From: Oscillospiraceae bacterium
Lineage (GTDB): Bacteria; Bacillota; Clostridia; Oscillospirales; Ruminococcaceae
Length of the DNA: 15,201 nt
Assembly: GCA_016295145.1 (NCBI GenBank)
Contig: JAEDLR010000050.1
Coordinates: 1 to 15,201, forward strand
Reading direction: 5' to 3'
Position 1 is the first letter of the stretch. Every line of letters begins with the position of its first letter. The notes beneath the pieces were generated by a model that was given only the letters and a program-made list of their open reading frames with translations, had not been told where the DNA came from and did not search any database. The position numbers and the translations under genes are program-made. Of this stretch, positions 8,478 through 14,059 are shown one piece after another.

Positions 8478-8519
8478 GTAGTTTCTGTAATTTCTGTATT
8501 TCTGGTTGGTGCGCGGGCG

Positions 8520-8580
8520 GTGATATCCAAACGCACATTGCACATATATGTGATATATGCAATGTGACGTCAAATATCAC
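8520..8580. repeat. 61-base imperfect palindrome between divergent promoters
   Basis: The outer stem GTGATAT (8520-8526) pairs with ATATCAC (8574-8580). After an internal loop come ACG/CGT, a one-base bulge, and the 9-bp perfect stem CACATTGCA (8534-8542) with TGCAATGTG (8558-8566). A mismatch and four more A-T pairs close on a 5-base loop. It lies between the minus-strand proS promoter and the plus-strand tRNA promoter, outside both predicted transcripts. Confidence 0.65.
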
Positions 8581-8629
8581 GCGTATTTTTGTGCATTCAT
8601 ACAAATTCTCATAATTTCGGAATATGCTA

Positions 8630-8658
8630 TTGACTTTTTTTGCAAATCACGGTATAAT
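8630..8658 (+). promoter_or_regulatory. Promoter of the tRNA pair
   Basis: TTGACT (8630-8635), a 17-base spacer and TATAAT (8653-8658). It is close to consensus, as expected for a stable RNA gene, and the first tRNA begins 56 bases after the -10 box. Confidence 0.88.
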
Positions 8659-8714
8659 GTTTAAGTCGTAAGTGACCGGAACCTACTGCGTTGGGCACTG
8701 AAGACATCACGAAT

Positions 8715-8788
8715 GGCTGCGTAGCTCAGTTGGCTAGAGCAATCGGTTCATACCCGATCGGTCGCTGGTTCAAGTCCTGCCGCAGCCA
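8715..8788 (+). tRNA. tRNA-Met (anticodon CAT), elongator type
   Basis: The cloverleaf has acceptor GGCTGCG/CGCAGCC, D stem GCTC/GAGC, anticodon stem ATCGG/CCGAT with loop TTCATAC (anticodon CAT at 8749-8751), a 5-base variable loop and T loop TTCAAGT. CCA is not encoded. The G1-C72 pair and D arm fit elongator tRNA-Met rather than the initiator. An Ile2 tRNA with modified C34 also has anticodon CAT and cannot be fully excluded. The T stem GCTGG/CCTGC contains a central T-T mismatch, which is unusual. Confidence 0.9.
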
Positions 8789-8796
8789 CTTTTTGT

Positions 8797-8871
8797 GGCC
8801 CGTTGGTCAAGCGGCTAAGACGCCACCCTTTCACGGTGGAATCATGGGTTCGACTCCCGTACGGGTCACCA
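8797..8871 (+). tRNA. tRNA-Glu (anticodon TTC)
   Basis: Acceptor GGCCCGT pairs with ACGGGTC. The anticodon stem CCACC/GGTGG closes loop CTTTCAC with anticodon TTC (8830-8832). The T stem ATGGG/CCCGT closes loop TTCGACT. The terminal CCA is encoded (8869-8871), unlike in the tRNA-Met eight bases upstream. Both are served by the same promoter and terminator. Confidence 0.95.
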
Positions 8872-8880
8872 AGCAGTAAT

Positions 8881-8926
8881 AATCCGAACACTATCCAGAT
8901 TGGCGGAGTGTTCGGATTTTTGTTTT
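8881..8926 (+). terminator. Intrinsic terminator of the tRNA operon
   Basis: This is a perfect 12-bp stem, AATCCGAACACT (8881-8892) with AGTGTTCGGATT (8907-8918), a 14-base loop and a T-rich tail TTTTTGTTTT. Confidence 0.95.
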
Positions 8927-9007
8927 ATCTTTGATATTGTTTTCTAAAAGAAAATCCTTGTGTATGTGATTTAGACTTACACAAAGATCGATTTCTATTA
9001 GTAAATA

Positions 9008-9016
9008 TGGTATAAT
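9008..9016 (+). promoter_or_regulatory. Extended -10 promoter of the NUDIX gene
   Basis: TGGTATAAT (TG at 9008, TATAAT at 9011-9016) is an extended -10 element. No good -35 box is seen at the expected distance. It lies 32 bases before the NUDIX start codon. Confidence 0.6.
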
Positions 9017-9048
9017 CAATAAAATAAATCGGAATTTAGGAGAATGAT

Positions 9049-9438
9049 ATGAAATATGACTGTGGATTTGTAAAAGAAAATAGTCGATTTAGATACCGTA
9101 CAGGTGGAATCATAATATATAATAATAAAATGCTATTTGTTAAGAATAACTTTGGAAATTATTATTATATGATTGGCGGTGCGGTTAATTTAGGAGAAAC
9201 ATCAAAATCGTGTATTGAAAGAGAAATATATGAAGAAACAGGTATTCAAATGTATGCCGAACGTCTTGCAGTTGTATGTGAGAACTTTTTTAAGGGTATT
9301 GGTGGGAATATTGACGGCTTTGATTGTCACGTTCTTGAATTTTATTATTATATGAAATTTTCAAATGATGATTTGAATTTGTGCCGAAGCACAACGGACG
9401 AAGGTGAAAAATTGGCATGGATACCTATTGAAAAATAG
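9049..9438 (+). CDS. NUDIX hydrolase, C-terminus cut by frameshift
   Basis: The NUDIX fold hydrolyses a nucleoside diphosphate linked to another group; the substrate cannot be told here. The full box is present: G44-x5-E50-x7-R58-E59-I-Y-E62-E63-T-G65-I. The start ATG has AGGAG nine bases upstream and an extended -10 promoter. The 129-residue frame ends at TAG right after WIPIEK, but the +2 frame then reads IEQYEIKPAFIKEYIHQIL to base 9536. That is the natural continuation of this family's tail, so one A has probably been lost from a run of A (9431-9435). The catalytic region is intact. Base composition is much richer in A and T than in all neighbours, suggesting recent acquisition. Confidence 0.85.
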   Translation: MKYDCGFVKENSRFRYRTGGIIIYNNKMLFVKNNFGNYYYMIGGAVNLGETSKSCIEREIYEETGIQMYAERLAVVCENFFKGIGGNIDGFDCHVLEFYYYMKFSNDDLNLCRSTTDEGEKLAWIPIEK

Positions 9439-9536
9439 AGCAATATGAAATTAAGCCAGCATTCATTAAAGAGTACATTCATCAAATTTTAAGTGAAAGC
9501 AAAATTATTCATATTGTTGAAGAACGGGATAGATAA
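9439..9536 (+). pseudogene. Out-of-frame C-terminal tail of the NUDIX gene
   Basis: From base 9435 the shifted frame encodes about 33 residues (KPAFIKEYIHQILSESK in the middle) and stops at 9534-9536. It has no start or ribosome site of its own. It continues the NUDIX protein exactly where the main frame stops, and has the same A/T-rich codon use. A single-base deletion, or a sequencing error in the A run, explains it. Confidence 0.8.
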
Positions 9537-9549
9537 CTTCCCATTTTAC

Positions 9550-9583
9550 AAAAGCACCCACCCTTTACAGGGCGGGTGCTTTT
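9550..9583. terminator. Bidirectional terminator between the NUDIX gene and the 52-residue ORF
   Basis: AAAAGCACCC (9550-9559) pairs with GGGTGCTTTT (9574-9583). CCC/GGG continues the stem past one mismatch, around the loop TTTACA. The A and T ends give a U-tract in both directions. Genes converge on it from both sides (stops at 9536 and 9588). Confidence 0.92.
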
Positions 9584-9587
9584 CCGC

Positions 9588-9746
9588 TTAACTCTCTTTC
9601 TTTTCCTCCACCCATTTCTCAAATGCCTTTTTATTTTCCTCATTATCATAAAAATTAAGAATACAGGGATAAAAAGTACGTCCGAGGGATTCGTAAACAG
9701 ATTTCGGAAAAGTCAAATCTGCAAGTTCAATATGTGTTTCAGGCAT
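9588..9746 (-). CDS. Small protein of unknown function (52 residues)
   Basis: This is a 52-residue acidic/basic soluble protein (MPETHIELADLTFPKSVYE at the start, EKWVEEKKES at the end). No signal peptide, membrane segment or known motif is seen. The ATG at 9746 is supported by AAAGGAGCT, eight bases upstream. The in-frame extension to 9836 is rejected because it runs into Sir2 remnant DNA and lacks a ribosome site. The stop lies five bases before a strong hairpin terminator, which supports it being an expressed gene. The start region abuts a decayed gene on the other strand, so it may be a newcomer or a fragment of something larger. Confidence 0.6.
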   Translation of the reverse strand: MPETHIELADLTFPKSVYESLGRTFYPCILNFYDNEENKKAFEKWVEEKKES

Positions 9747-9784
9747 AGCAAAGCTCCTTTCGGGGAAACGCAAAAACTTTACTT

Positions 9785-10070
9785 TGCCACAGTGCCACCT
9801 ATAATGACGAACAGACAATGCGCGAGATGGTCGCACAACAGTCGGATATGAAAATTCCTACTGCGCTGATTTCTCATTGCCCTGTTGCGGCAAACCGATG
9901 TCGATGAATCTACAGGCGGATGATACTTTTGGCAGATGGTCTATGAGAATCCCGACGCTTGCTATATCAGCATCAATTGCGGGGAAGCGTTTGCGCCATC
10001 GGAGATCAGCAAAAAAGCCCTTTGCATCCAAACGGATATCAAAGATGCGCTGTTTGCGTCATCGCCGTAA
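9785..10070 (+). pseudogene. Decayed Sir2-like NAD-dependent protein deacylase remnant
   Basis: Three frames joined in order give a Sir2-like tail. Bases 9785-9886 read CHSATYNDEQTMREMVAQQ and then KIPTALISHCPV. One missing T shifts the frame. From 9886 it reads CGKPMSMNLQADDTF to 9930. Then, in a third frame after an internal loss of perhaps 40-50 codons, it reads WQMVYENPDACYISINCGE and APSEISKKALCIQTDIKDAL, ending at TAA 10068-10070. CPVCGKPM is the second zinc cysteine pair of Sir2 enzymes, and INCGEA with the closing hydrophobic helix matches family C-termini. No N-terminal NAD-binding half is present. The identification is by remembered family pattern. Confidence 0.72.
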
Positions 10071-10109
10071 ATATCACTTTATGCCGAAAACCAGACTCGC
10101 AATTTACAA

Positions 10110-10145
10110 AATGCCCGAGAAATTACTTTCCCGGGCAACATTTTT
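10110..10145. terminator. Terminator downstream of the LOG gene (bidirectional)
   Basis: TGCCCG (10112-10117) pairs with CGGGCA (10132-10137). Past one mismatch, GAAA pairs with TTTC around the loop TTAC. TTTTT follows on the plus strand and ATTTTG on the minus strand. It lies just after the stop of the minus-strand LOG gene. Confidence 0.8.
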
Positions 10146-10151
10146 GATATC

Positions 10152-10733
10152 TCAGCCGTTCTTCAGATCCTTAACATTGCGCTTACGCTGGTCATCATTT
10201 TCAATGTAGTGGAAAATCTCCTCAGCATTATCGCTTACAAAATACAGGTTTTTACAATCGGCACGCACAAACTTATGCTCCATGGAATAATCCAGCAGGG
10301 CGATCAGTTCCTTGTAATAACCGTTCACATCATAAATCGCGATGGGCTTGGTATGTCTGCCAAGCTGCTTTGCGGTCAGCACCTGGAAGAATTCTTCAAA
10401 AGTTCCGATGCCGCCGGGTGTAATCACAAAGGCATCCGCGCGATTCTCCATGGCCTCTTTCCGGTCCGCCATATCCTCGGTAAAAAGGAGCTCTGAACAA
10501 CGATCAAAGATCGCTTCGATTTCCTCATCACGGAAAAACGCAGGGATCACACCATAGATATAGCCGCCCTTACGGTATACACCTCGTGCCGCAGCACCCA
10601 TCAGACCGTTACCGCCTGCGCCGAATACCAGACTATGTCCACGATCCACCATCATTTCGCCAAACTGCTCGATTGCTTCGATGTACAGCGGGTCAATTTC
10701 TGTGCTGGCAGAACCGAAAATGCAAAGATTCAT
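10152..10733 (-). CDS. LOG-family protein (TIGR00730 type nucleoside 5'-monophosphate phosphoribohydrolase)
   Basis: The 193-residue Rossmann-fold protein belongs to the family often misnamed lysine decarboxylase. Characterised members cleave the N-glycosidic bond of nucleoside 5'-monophosphates, including cytokinin ribotides; the bacterial substrate here is unknown. It shows the start MNLCIFGSAS, FGAGGNGLMG (about 38-47), RKEAM (91-95) and the signature PGGIGTFEE (106-114). The ATG at 10733 places the first beta strand at the N-terminus as in the family, with GAGGAG eleven bases upstream. An ATG at 10754 would add seven residues and overlaps the stop of a short leader ORF. It is transcribed from a strong promoter that mirrors the one of the HD-GYP gene. 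Confidence 0.9.
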   Translation of the reverse strand: MNLCIFGSASTEIDPLYIEAIEQFGEMMVDRGHSLVFGAGGNGLMGAAARGVYRKGGYIYGVIPAFFRDEEIEAIFDRCSELLFTEDMADRKEAMENRADAFVITPGGIGTFEEFFQVLTAKQLGRHTKPIAIYDVNGYYKELIALLDYSMEHKFVRADCKNLYFVSDNAEEIFHYIENDDQRKRNVKDLKNG

Positions 10734-10750
10734 ATCAGAATCCGCTCCTC

Positions 10751-10786
10751 TCATACAGTACATATAGTGTTCCACACGGACATCAT
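10751..10786 (-). CDS. Possible leader peptide ORF upstream of the LOG gene
   Basis: The minus strand carries GGAGGT (10798-10793), a 6-base spacer and ATG at 10786. The short frame reads MMSVWNTICTV and stops with TGA at 10753-10751. It is the first and best ribosome site on the predicted LOG transcript and is not in frame with LOG. Its TGA overlaps an ATG (10754) that is in frame with LOG, so it could couple translation. Nothing is known of such a peptide. Confidence 0.4.
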   Translation of the reverse strand: MMSVWNTICTV

Positions 10787-10812
10787 TTCGCGACCTCCGT
10801 TACCTCTATCAT

Positions 10813-10842
10813 ATTATATCATACCATAATCTTTCTTGTCAA
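10813..10842 (-). promoter_or_regulatory. Promoter of the LOG gene
   Basis: On the minus strand, TTGACA (10842-10837), an 18-base spacer and TATAAT (10818-10813). Both boxes are perfect consensus. Confidence 0.88.
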
Positions 10843-10852
10843 GTACACATTA

Positions 10853-10873
10853 CTACTTTTTGCACAAAAGTAG
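10853..10873. promoter_or_regulatory. Dyad-symmetric operator candidate between divergent promoters
   Basis: CTACTTTT (10853-10860) and AAAAGTAG (10866-10873) are perfect inverted 8-bp arms around TGCAC. The centre, base 10863, is the midpoint between the two -35 boxes (10842 and 10883). This fits a regulator-binding site that serves both genes. No regulator gene lies in the window. Confidence 0.55.
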
Positions 10874-10882
10874 AAAAAGCAA

Positions 10883-10912
10883 TTGACAATCCGATGGTAA
10901 ACATGATATAAT
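10883..10912 (+). promoter_or_regulatory. Promoter of the HD-GYP gene
   Basis: TTGACA (10883-10888), an 18-base spacer and TATAAT (10907-10912). Both boxes are perfect. The sequence ATGATATAAT around the -10 box is identical to that of the opposing LOG promoter. Confidence 0.9.
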
Positions 10913-10958
10913 TGCGGTGTATGTATTTCGAGTCTATAACATGAAAAGAGTGTGAAAT

Positions 10959-12248
10959 ATGAACAACGGTAACGAAAACCATCCGCTTCGGCAGCAGACG
11001 GGTTTTGCATTCATGACGGATCCGGCAAATCGCATACAAAAAAACAGACCGTTTTCCCGCATCTTCATGGTTCTGCTGACACTGATCATCGTAATCTGCT
11101 ACCCCCTGAATCTTCTTTTGGCAAAGGCAAAATCCAACAAGCAATGTGTATACCAGTTTGAGCCTCACGATCTCACCCCGAGAGACGGCGTGACCTTTTC
11201 GCTGACCGTTACCAAGCAGTGGACTGACCAATCGTTGCATCCGGCAACCCCTGCGGGAGCGCAATACGACGGTATACTGACGCTGGACGAAACACTGGAT
11301 TTCCGCAACTGGACGGTTACCATTGCCTTCAACGAGGCGCCCATTATCGACAGCTCATGGAACGGGCAGTTTGTCATCAACGGTAACAATCTGACTTTTA
11401 CGCCCGATGACGATACCGCCATGACCTTTGGTGCAGTCATGTATTCCAGACAGCTGCTGACCCCTACAGGATATTCCATCACGGGTTATCATAGGGTGAA
11501 TCCCTACACAACGCCGCTGCACTATTTTTCCGTGGGATTGTTCATCCTCTGGGTCATTCTGATCACCACACAAGTGCTGACCTACTTCCGCACACGCAGT
11601 CTGCTGAAAAGGCAGGCAGTCAGCGAAGAGATCATCAATCAGGCAATGCAGACCTTTGCCAGCTTCATTGATGCAAAGGACTCCTACACCAGAGGTCATT
11701 CCCAGCGTGTTTCGGCATACAGTGTTGAGATCGCCTTCCGTATGGGACTGGACAGTGAATCCATCTCGCATATTTACTACACTTCCATGCTGCATGACTG
11801 CGGTAAAATCGGCATTTCCGATGCAGTTCTGAAAAAAAGCGCAGGGCTCAACGATGAGGAATATGCCCTCATCCGTGAGCATACAACCATTGGTGCCAAA
11901 ATGCTGCGCAACTTTACGGCTGTTCCGGGTATTCAGGACGGTGCCCATTATCACCACGAGCGATACGACGGCAAGGGATATCCGGAGGGACTCCGCGGCG
12001 AACAGATCCCCCTGTTTGCGCGTATTATCTGCATTGCAGATGCCTTTGATGCCATGAGCAGCAACCGCTGCTATCGCGGCTGCATGGAAATGGAGGTCAT
12101 CATTACAGAATTGCAGAAAAACGCAGGCAGGCAATTCGACCCTAGCATTATCGGCTACATGATCGAAATGATACGGGACGGTTTTGTGGATGCTGTACAG
12201 AAACAGTATCCGTTCTCCTTTACGGAAATCAGAGAATCATCACATTGA
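10959..12248 (+). CDS. Membrane HD-GYP phosphodiesterase with CBM2-like extracytoplasmic domain
   Basis: This 429-residue protein likely hydrolyses cyclic di-GMP. The order is a cytoplasmic N-terminus, TM1 (about 34-55), an extracytoplasmic domain (56-188), TM2 (189-210) and a C-terminal HD-GYP domain. HD-GYP residues seen are H247, H279-D280, K283, H308, H332-H333, D338-GKGYP and D361, so the metal site looks complete. The outside domain has the pattern of cellulose-binding family 2 modules: W88, FRNWTVTIAF (W118), SSWNGQF (W134), LTFTP and MTFGAVMYS. The ligand is inferred, not shown. The ribosome site is weak (AAAGAG), so a start at M19 is possible. A consensus promoter lies upstream and a hairpin overlaps the stop. 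It shares a divergent control region with the LOG gene. Confidence 0.88.
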   Translation: MNNGNENHPLRQQTGFAFMTDPANRIQKNRPFSRIFMVLLTLIIVICYPLNLLLAKAKSNKQCVYQFEPHDLTPRDGVTFSLTVTKQWTDQSLHPATPAGAQYDGILTLDETLDFRNWTVTIAFNEAPIIDSSWNGQFVINGNNLTFTPDDDTAMTFGAVMYSRQLLTPTGYSITGYHRVNPYTTPLHYFSVGLFILWVILITTQVLTYFRTRSLLKRQAVSEEIINQAMQTFASFIDAKDSYTRGHSQRVSAYSVEIAFRMGLDSESISHIYYTSMLHDCGKIGISDAVLKKSAGLNDEEYALIREHTTIGAKMLRNFTAVPGIQDGAHYHHERYDGKGYPEGLRGEQIPLFARIICIADAFDAMSSNRCYRGCMEMEVIITELQKNAGRQFDPSIIGYMIEMIRDGFVDAVQKQYPFSFTEIRESSH

Positions 12249-12277
12249 ACCCGTGAAAATCCCTTCACGGGTTCTTT
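12248..12277 (+). terminator. Hairpin terminator overlapping the HD-GYP stop
   Basis: AACCCGTGAA (12248-12257) pairs perfectly with TTCACGGGTT (12264-12273) around a 6-base loop. The T tail is short (CTTTG), so termination may be incomplete. Confidence 0.7.
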
Positions 12278-12298
12278 GCCGCTTGAAATACTTTTGTG

Positions 12299-12335
12299 CA
12301 ATCGTACCCAAAAAGCCCCTTTTTGCAACCGATTG
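12299..12335. promoter_or_regulatory. Two-part hairpin upstream of the ACT gene
   Basis: CAATCG (12299-12304) pairs with CGATTG (12330-12335). After a symmetric 4x4 internal loop, CAAAAAG (12309-12315) pairs with CTTTTTG (12319-12325) around CCC. No T-tract follows, and it lies upstream of the ACT promoter. It could be an operator or the end of a read-through RNA. The role is unknown. Confidence 0.45.
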
Positions 12336-12387
12336 ATAAGAATTTTGCGGTTTTTCATACAAACCTCTTTTCAAACTACGCAAAATG

Positions 12388-12396
12388 TGCTATAAT
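12388..12396 (+). promoter_or_regulatory. Extended -10 promoter of the ACT/UPF0210 operon
   Basis: TGCTATAAT (TG at 12388, TATAAT at 12391-12396) with a weak TTTTCA at the -35 position 17 bases upstream. The ACT start codon is 26 bases downstream, with AGGAGGT between. Confidence 0.72.
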
Positions 12397-12421
12397 AAAG
12401 AAAAATATCAGGAGGTCTGTT

Positions 12422-12691
12422 ATGAGAGCAGTTATCACCGTAATCGGTCATGACACCGTTGGCATTCTGCATAAGGTCAGCGGAATCTGCGCCGGAAATA
12501 ACGCCAATGTCATTGAAGTTTCGCAAAGTGTTTTGCAGGATGTCTTTGCCATGTTTATGTTGGTGGATATCTCACAGCTAAGCTGTGGATTTGCTACCCT
12601 TTCTGAGCAGCTTGCCAATCTCGGCAAGGAGCTCGGTCTTTCCATTCACGCAATGCATGAGGATATCTTCAACTCCATGCACCGCATTTAG
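12422..12691 (+). CDS. ACT domain protein, UPF0237 family
   Basis: The 89-residue protein is a single ACT domain (MRAVITVIGHDTVGILHKVS at the start, then NANVIEVSQSVLQDVFAMFMLVD). ACT domains bind small ligands, often amino acids, and form dimers. The GHDTVGI segment and the NANVIEV loop are the usual ligand-binding area. UPF0237 members are found next to UPF0210 genes in streptococci and Clostridia, as here, where the next gene starts nine bases after the stop. The ATG at 12422 is chosen over the in-frame start at 12296 because AGGAGGT lies five bases upstream and the family begins here. It may sense a metabolite for its partner, but no function has been shown. Confidence 0.92.
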   Translation: MRAVITVIGHDTVGILHKVSGICAGNNANVIEVSQSVLQDVFAMFMLVDISQLSCGFATLSEQLANLGKELGLSIHAMHEDIFNSMHRI

Positions 12692-12700
12692 GAGGCTGGC

Positions 12701-14059
12701 ATGCTCAATACATATGATATTCTTGAAACCATACGCATGATCCAGGACGAATGCCTGGATATCCGCACCATTACCATGGGTATTTCCCTGCTGGATTGCT
12801 GCGACAGCGATATGCAGGCAATGTGTGACAAAGTCTATGAAAAAATCACACGCAAGGCAGAAAAACTCGTGGCGACTGGTGAACAGATTGAGTCCGAATA
12901 CGGCATCCCGATCATTAACAAGCGTATTTCCATCACGCCTGCTGCCATGCTGGTAGCAGCCGCAAAGGACGGTAACCCCGTTCTCCTTGCAAAAACCTTG
13001 CAGCGAGCCGCCGAAACCACCGGCGTCAATTTTATTGGCGGCTATTCTGCGCTGGTACACAAGGGCTTCAGCGAGGGCGATTTGCGTCTGATTGAATCCA
13101 TGCCAGAGGCACTGGCTGTGACAAACCGACTGTGCGCATCGGTCAATGTCGGCTCCTCAAAGGCTGGCATTAACATGGATGCAGTCAAAATCATGGGCGA
13201 AATTATTGTGGAAGCGGCAAAGAAAACCGCCGACCAGCAGTGCTTTGGCCCTGCAAAATTAGTGGTTCTTTGCAATGCCCCTGAGGATAATCCCTTTATG
13301 GCAGGTGCTTTTCATGGCGTTGGCGAGCCGGACTGTGAAGTCCACGTAGGCGTATCGGGCCCTGGCGTTGTACGCGCTGCCATTGCAAAGTATCCCGATG
13401 CCTCCCTCGACCAGATCGCCGATGTCATCAAGCGCACCGCATTCAAGATCACAAGAATGGGGCAATTGGTCGGTAATCGCGCATCGCAGATGCTTGGGGT
13501 ACCCTTCGGTATTGTTGATCTCTCCCTTGCGCCTACGCCTGCTGTCGGCGACAGTGTGGCGCATATTCTTGAGGGCATGGGACTTTCCATCTGCGGTATG
13601 CACGGCACCACTGCCGCACTGGCAATGCTCAATGACGCAGTCAAAAAGGGCGGCGTTATGGCTTCTTCCACTGTGGGCGGTCTTTCGGGAGCTTTCATTC
13701 CCGTTTCCGAGGACGCCGGCATGATCGCCGCGGCGGAATCCGGCGTACTGACGCTTGAAAAGCTTGAAGCGATGACTGCTGTCTGCTCGGTGGGTCTGGA
13801 TATGATCGTTGTCCCCGGCGACACGCCTGCTTCTACACTGTCTGCGATCATTGCGGATGAGGCTGCCATCGGCATGGTGAATAACAAAACCACCGCTGTC
13901 CGCGTCATTCCTGCAATTGGAAAAAAAGAGGGCGAAATGCTCGACTTTGGTGGGTTGTTCGGCAGCGGCCCTGTAATGCCCGTCAAGCAGGAAAGTGCTG
14001 CACAGTTCATTGCCCGCGGAGGCCGTATTCCTGCACCTATGCACAGCATCAAGAACTGA
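12701..14059 (+). CDS. UPF0210 / PFL-family protein (DUF711)
   Basis: The 452-residue cytoplasmic protein is of the family's usual length and has its typical start (MLNTYDILETIRMIQDECLD, then IRTITMGISLLDC). Other family-like stretches are GIPIINKRISITP, NFIGGYSALVHKGFS, VGVSGPGVVRAAI, TVGGLSGAFIPVSEDAGMI and SVGLDMIVVPGD. The family has been linked by fold to pyruvate formate-lyase-like proteins, but the glycyl-radical motif is not seen, and no reaction is established. The ribosome site AGGAGG overlaps the stop of the ACT gene, so the two are almost certainly co-translated and may form a complex. A strong terminator follows. Confidence 0.93.
   Translation: MLNTYDILETIRMIQDECLDIRTITMGISLLDCCDSDMQAMCDKVYEKITRKAEKLVATGEQIESEYGIPIINKRISITPAAMLVAAAKDGNPVLLAKTLQRAAETTGVNFIGGYSALVHKGFSEGDLRLIESMPEALAVTNRLCASVNVGSSKAGINMDAVKIMGEIIVEAAKKTADQQCFGPAKLVVLCNAPEDNPFMAGAFHGVGEPDCEVHVGVSGPGVVRAAIAKYPDASLDQIADVIKRTAFKITRMGQLVGNRASQMLGVPFGIVDLSLAPTPAVGDSVAHILEGMGLSICGMHGTTAALAMLNDAVKKGGVMASSTVGGLSGAFIPVSEDAGMIAAAESGVLTLEKLEAMTAVCSVGLDMIVVPGDTPASTLSAIIADEAAIGMVNNKTTAVRVIPAIGKKEGEMLDFGGLFGSGPVMPVKQESAAQFIARGGRIPAPMHSIKN

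Noticed and set aside
8392..8530. T-box riboswitch before proS
   Set aside because: A promoter at 8449-8477 leaves only about 50 bases of leader, and no T-box sequence or specifier stem is seen.
8797..8871. tRNA-Glu as an integration site for a mobile element
   Set aside because: I found no second copy of the tRNA 3' end downstream and no integrase gene.
9430..9440. Programmed -1 frameshift site in the NUDIX gene
   Set aside because: The A5 run lacks a full slippery heptamer and no stimulating hairpin follows closely; a plain deletion is simpler.
9877..10209. Plus-strand ORF of 110 codons
   Set aside because: It follows the wrong frame for most of the Sir2 remnant and runs through a terminator into the LOG gene's antisense strand.
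10851..10873. Reading the CTACTTTT/AAAAGTAG dyad as a terminator
   Set aside because: It lies upstream of both promoters, so no known transcript would pass through it.
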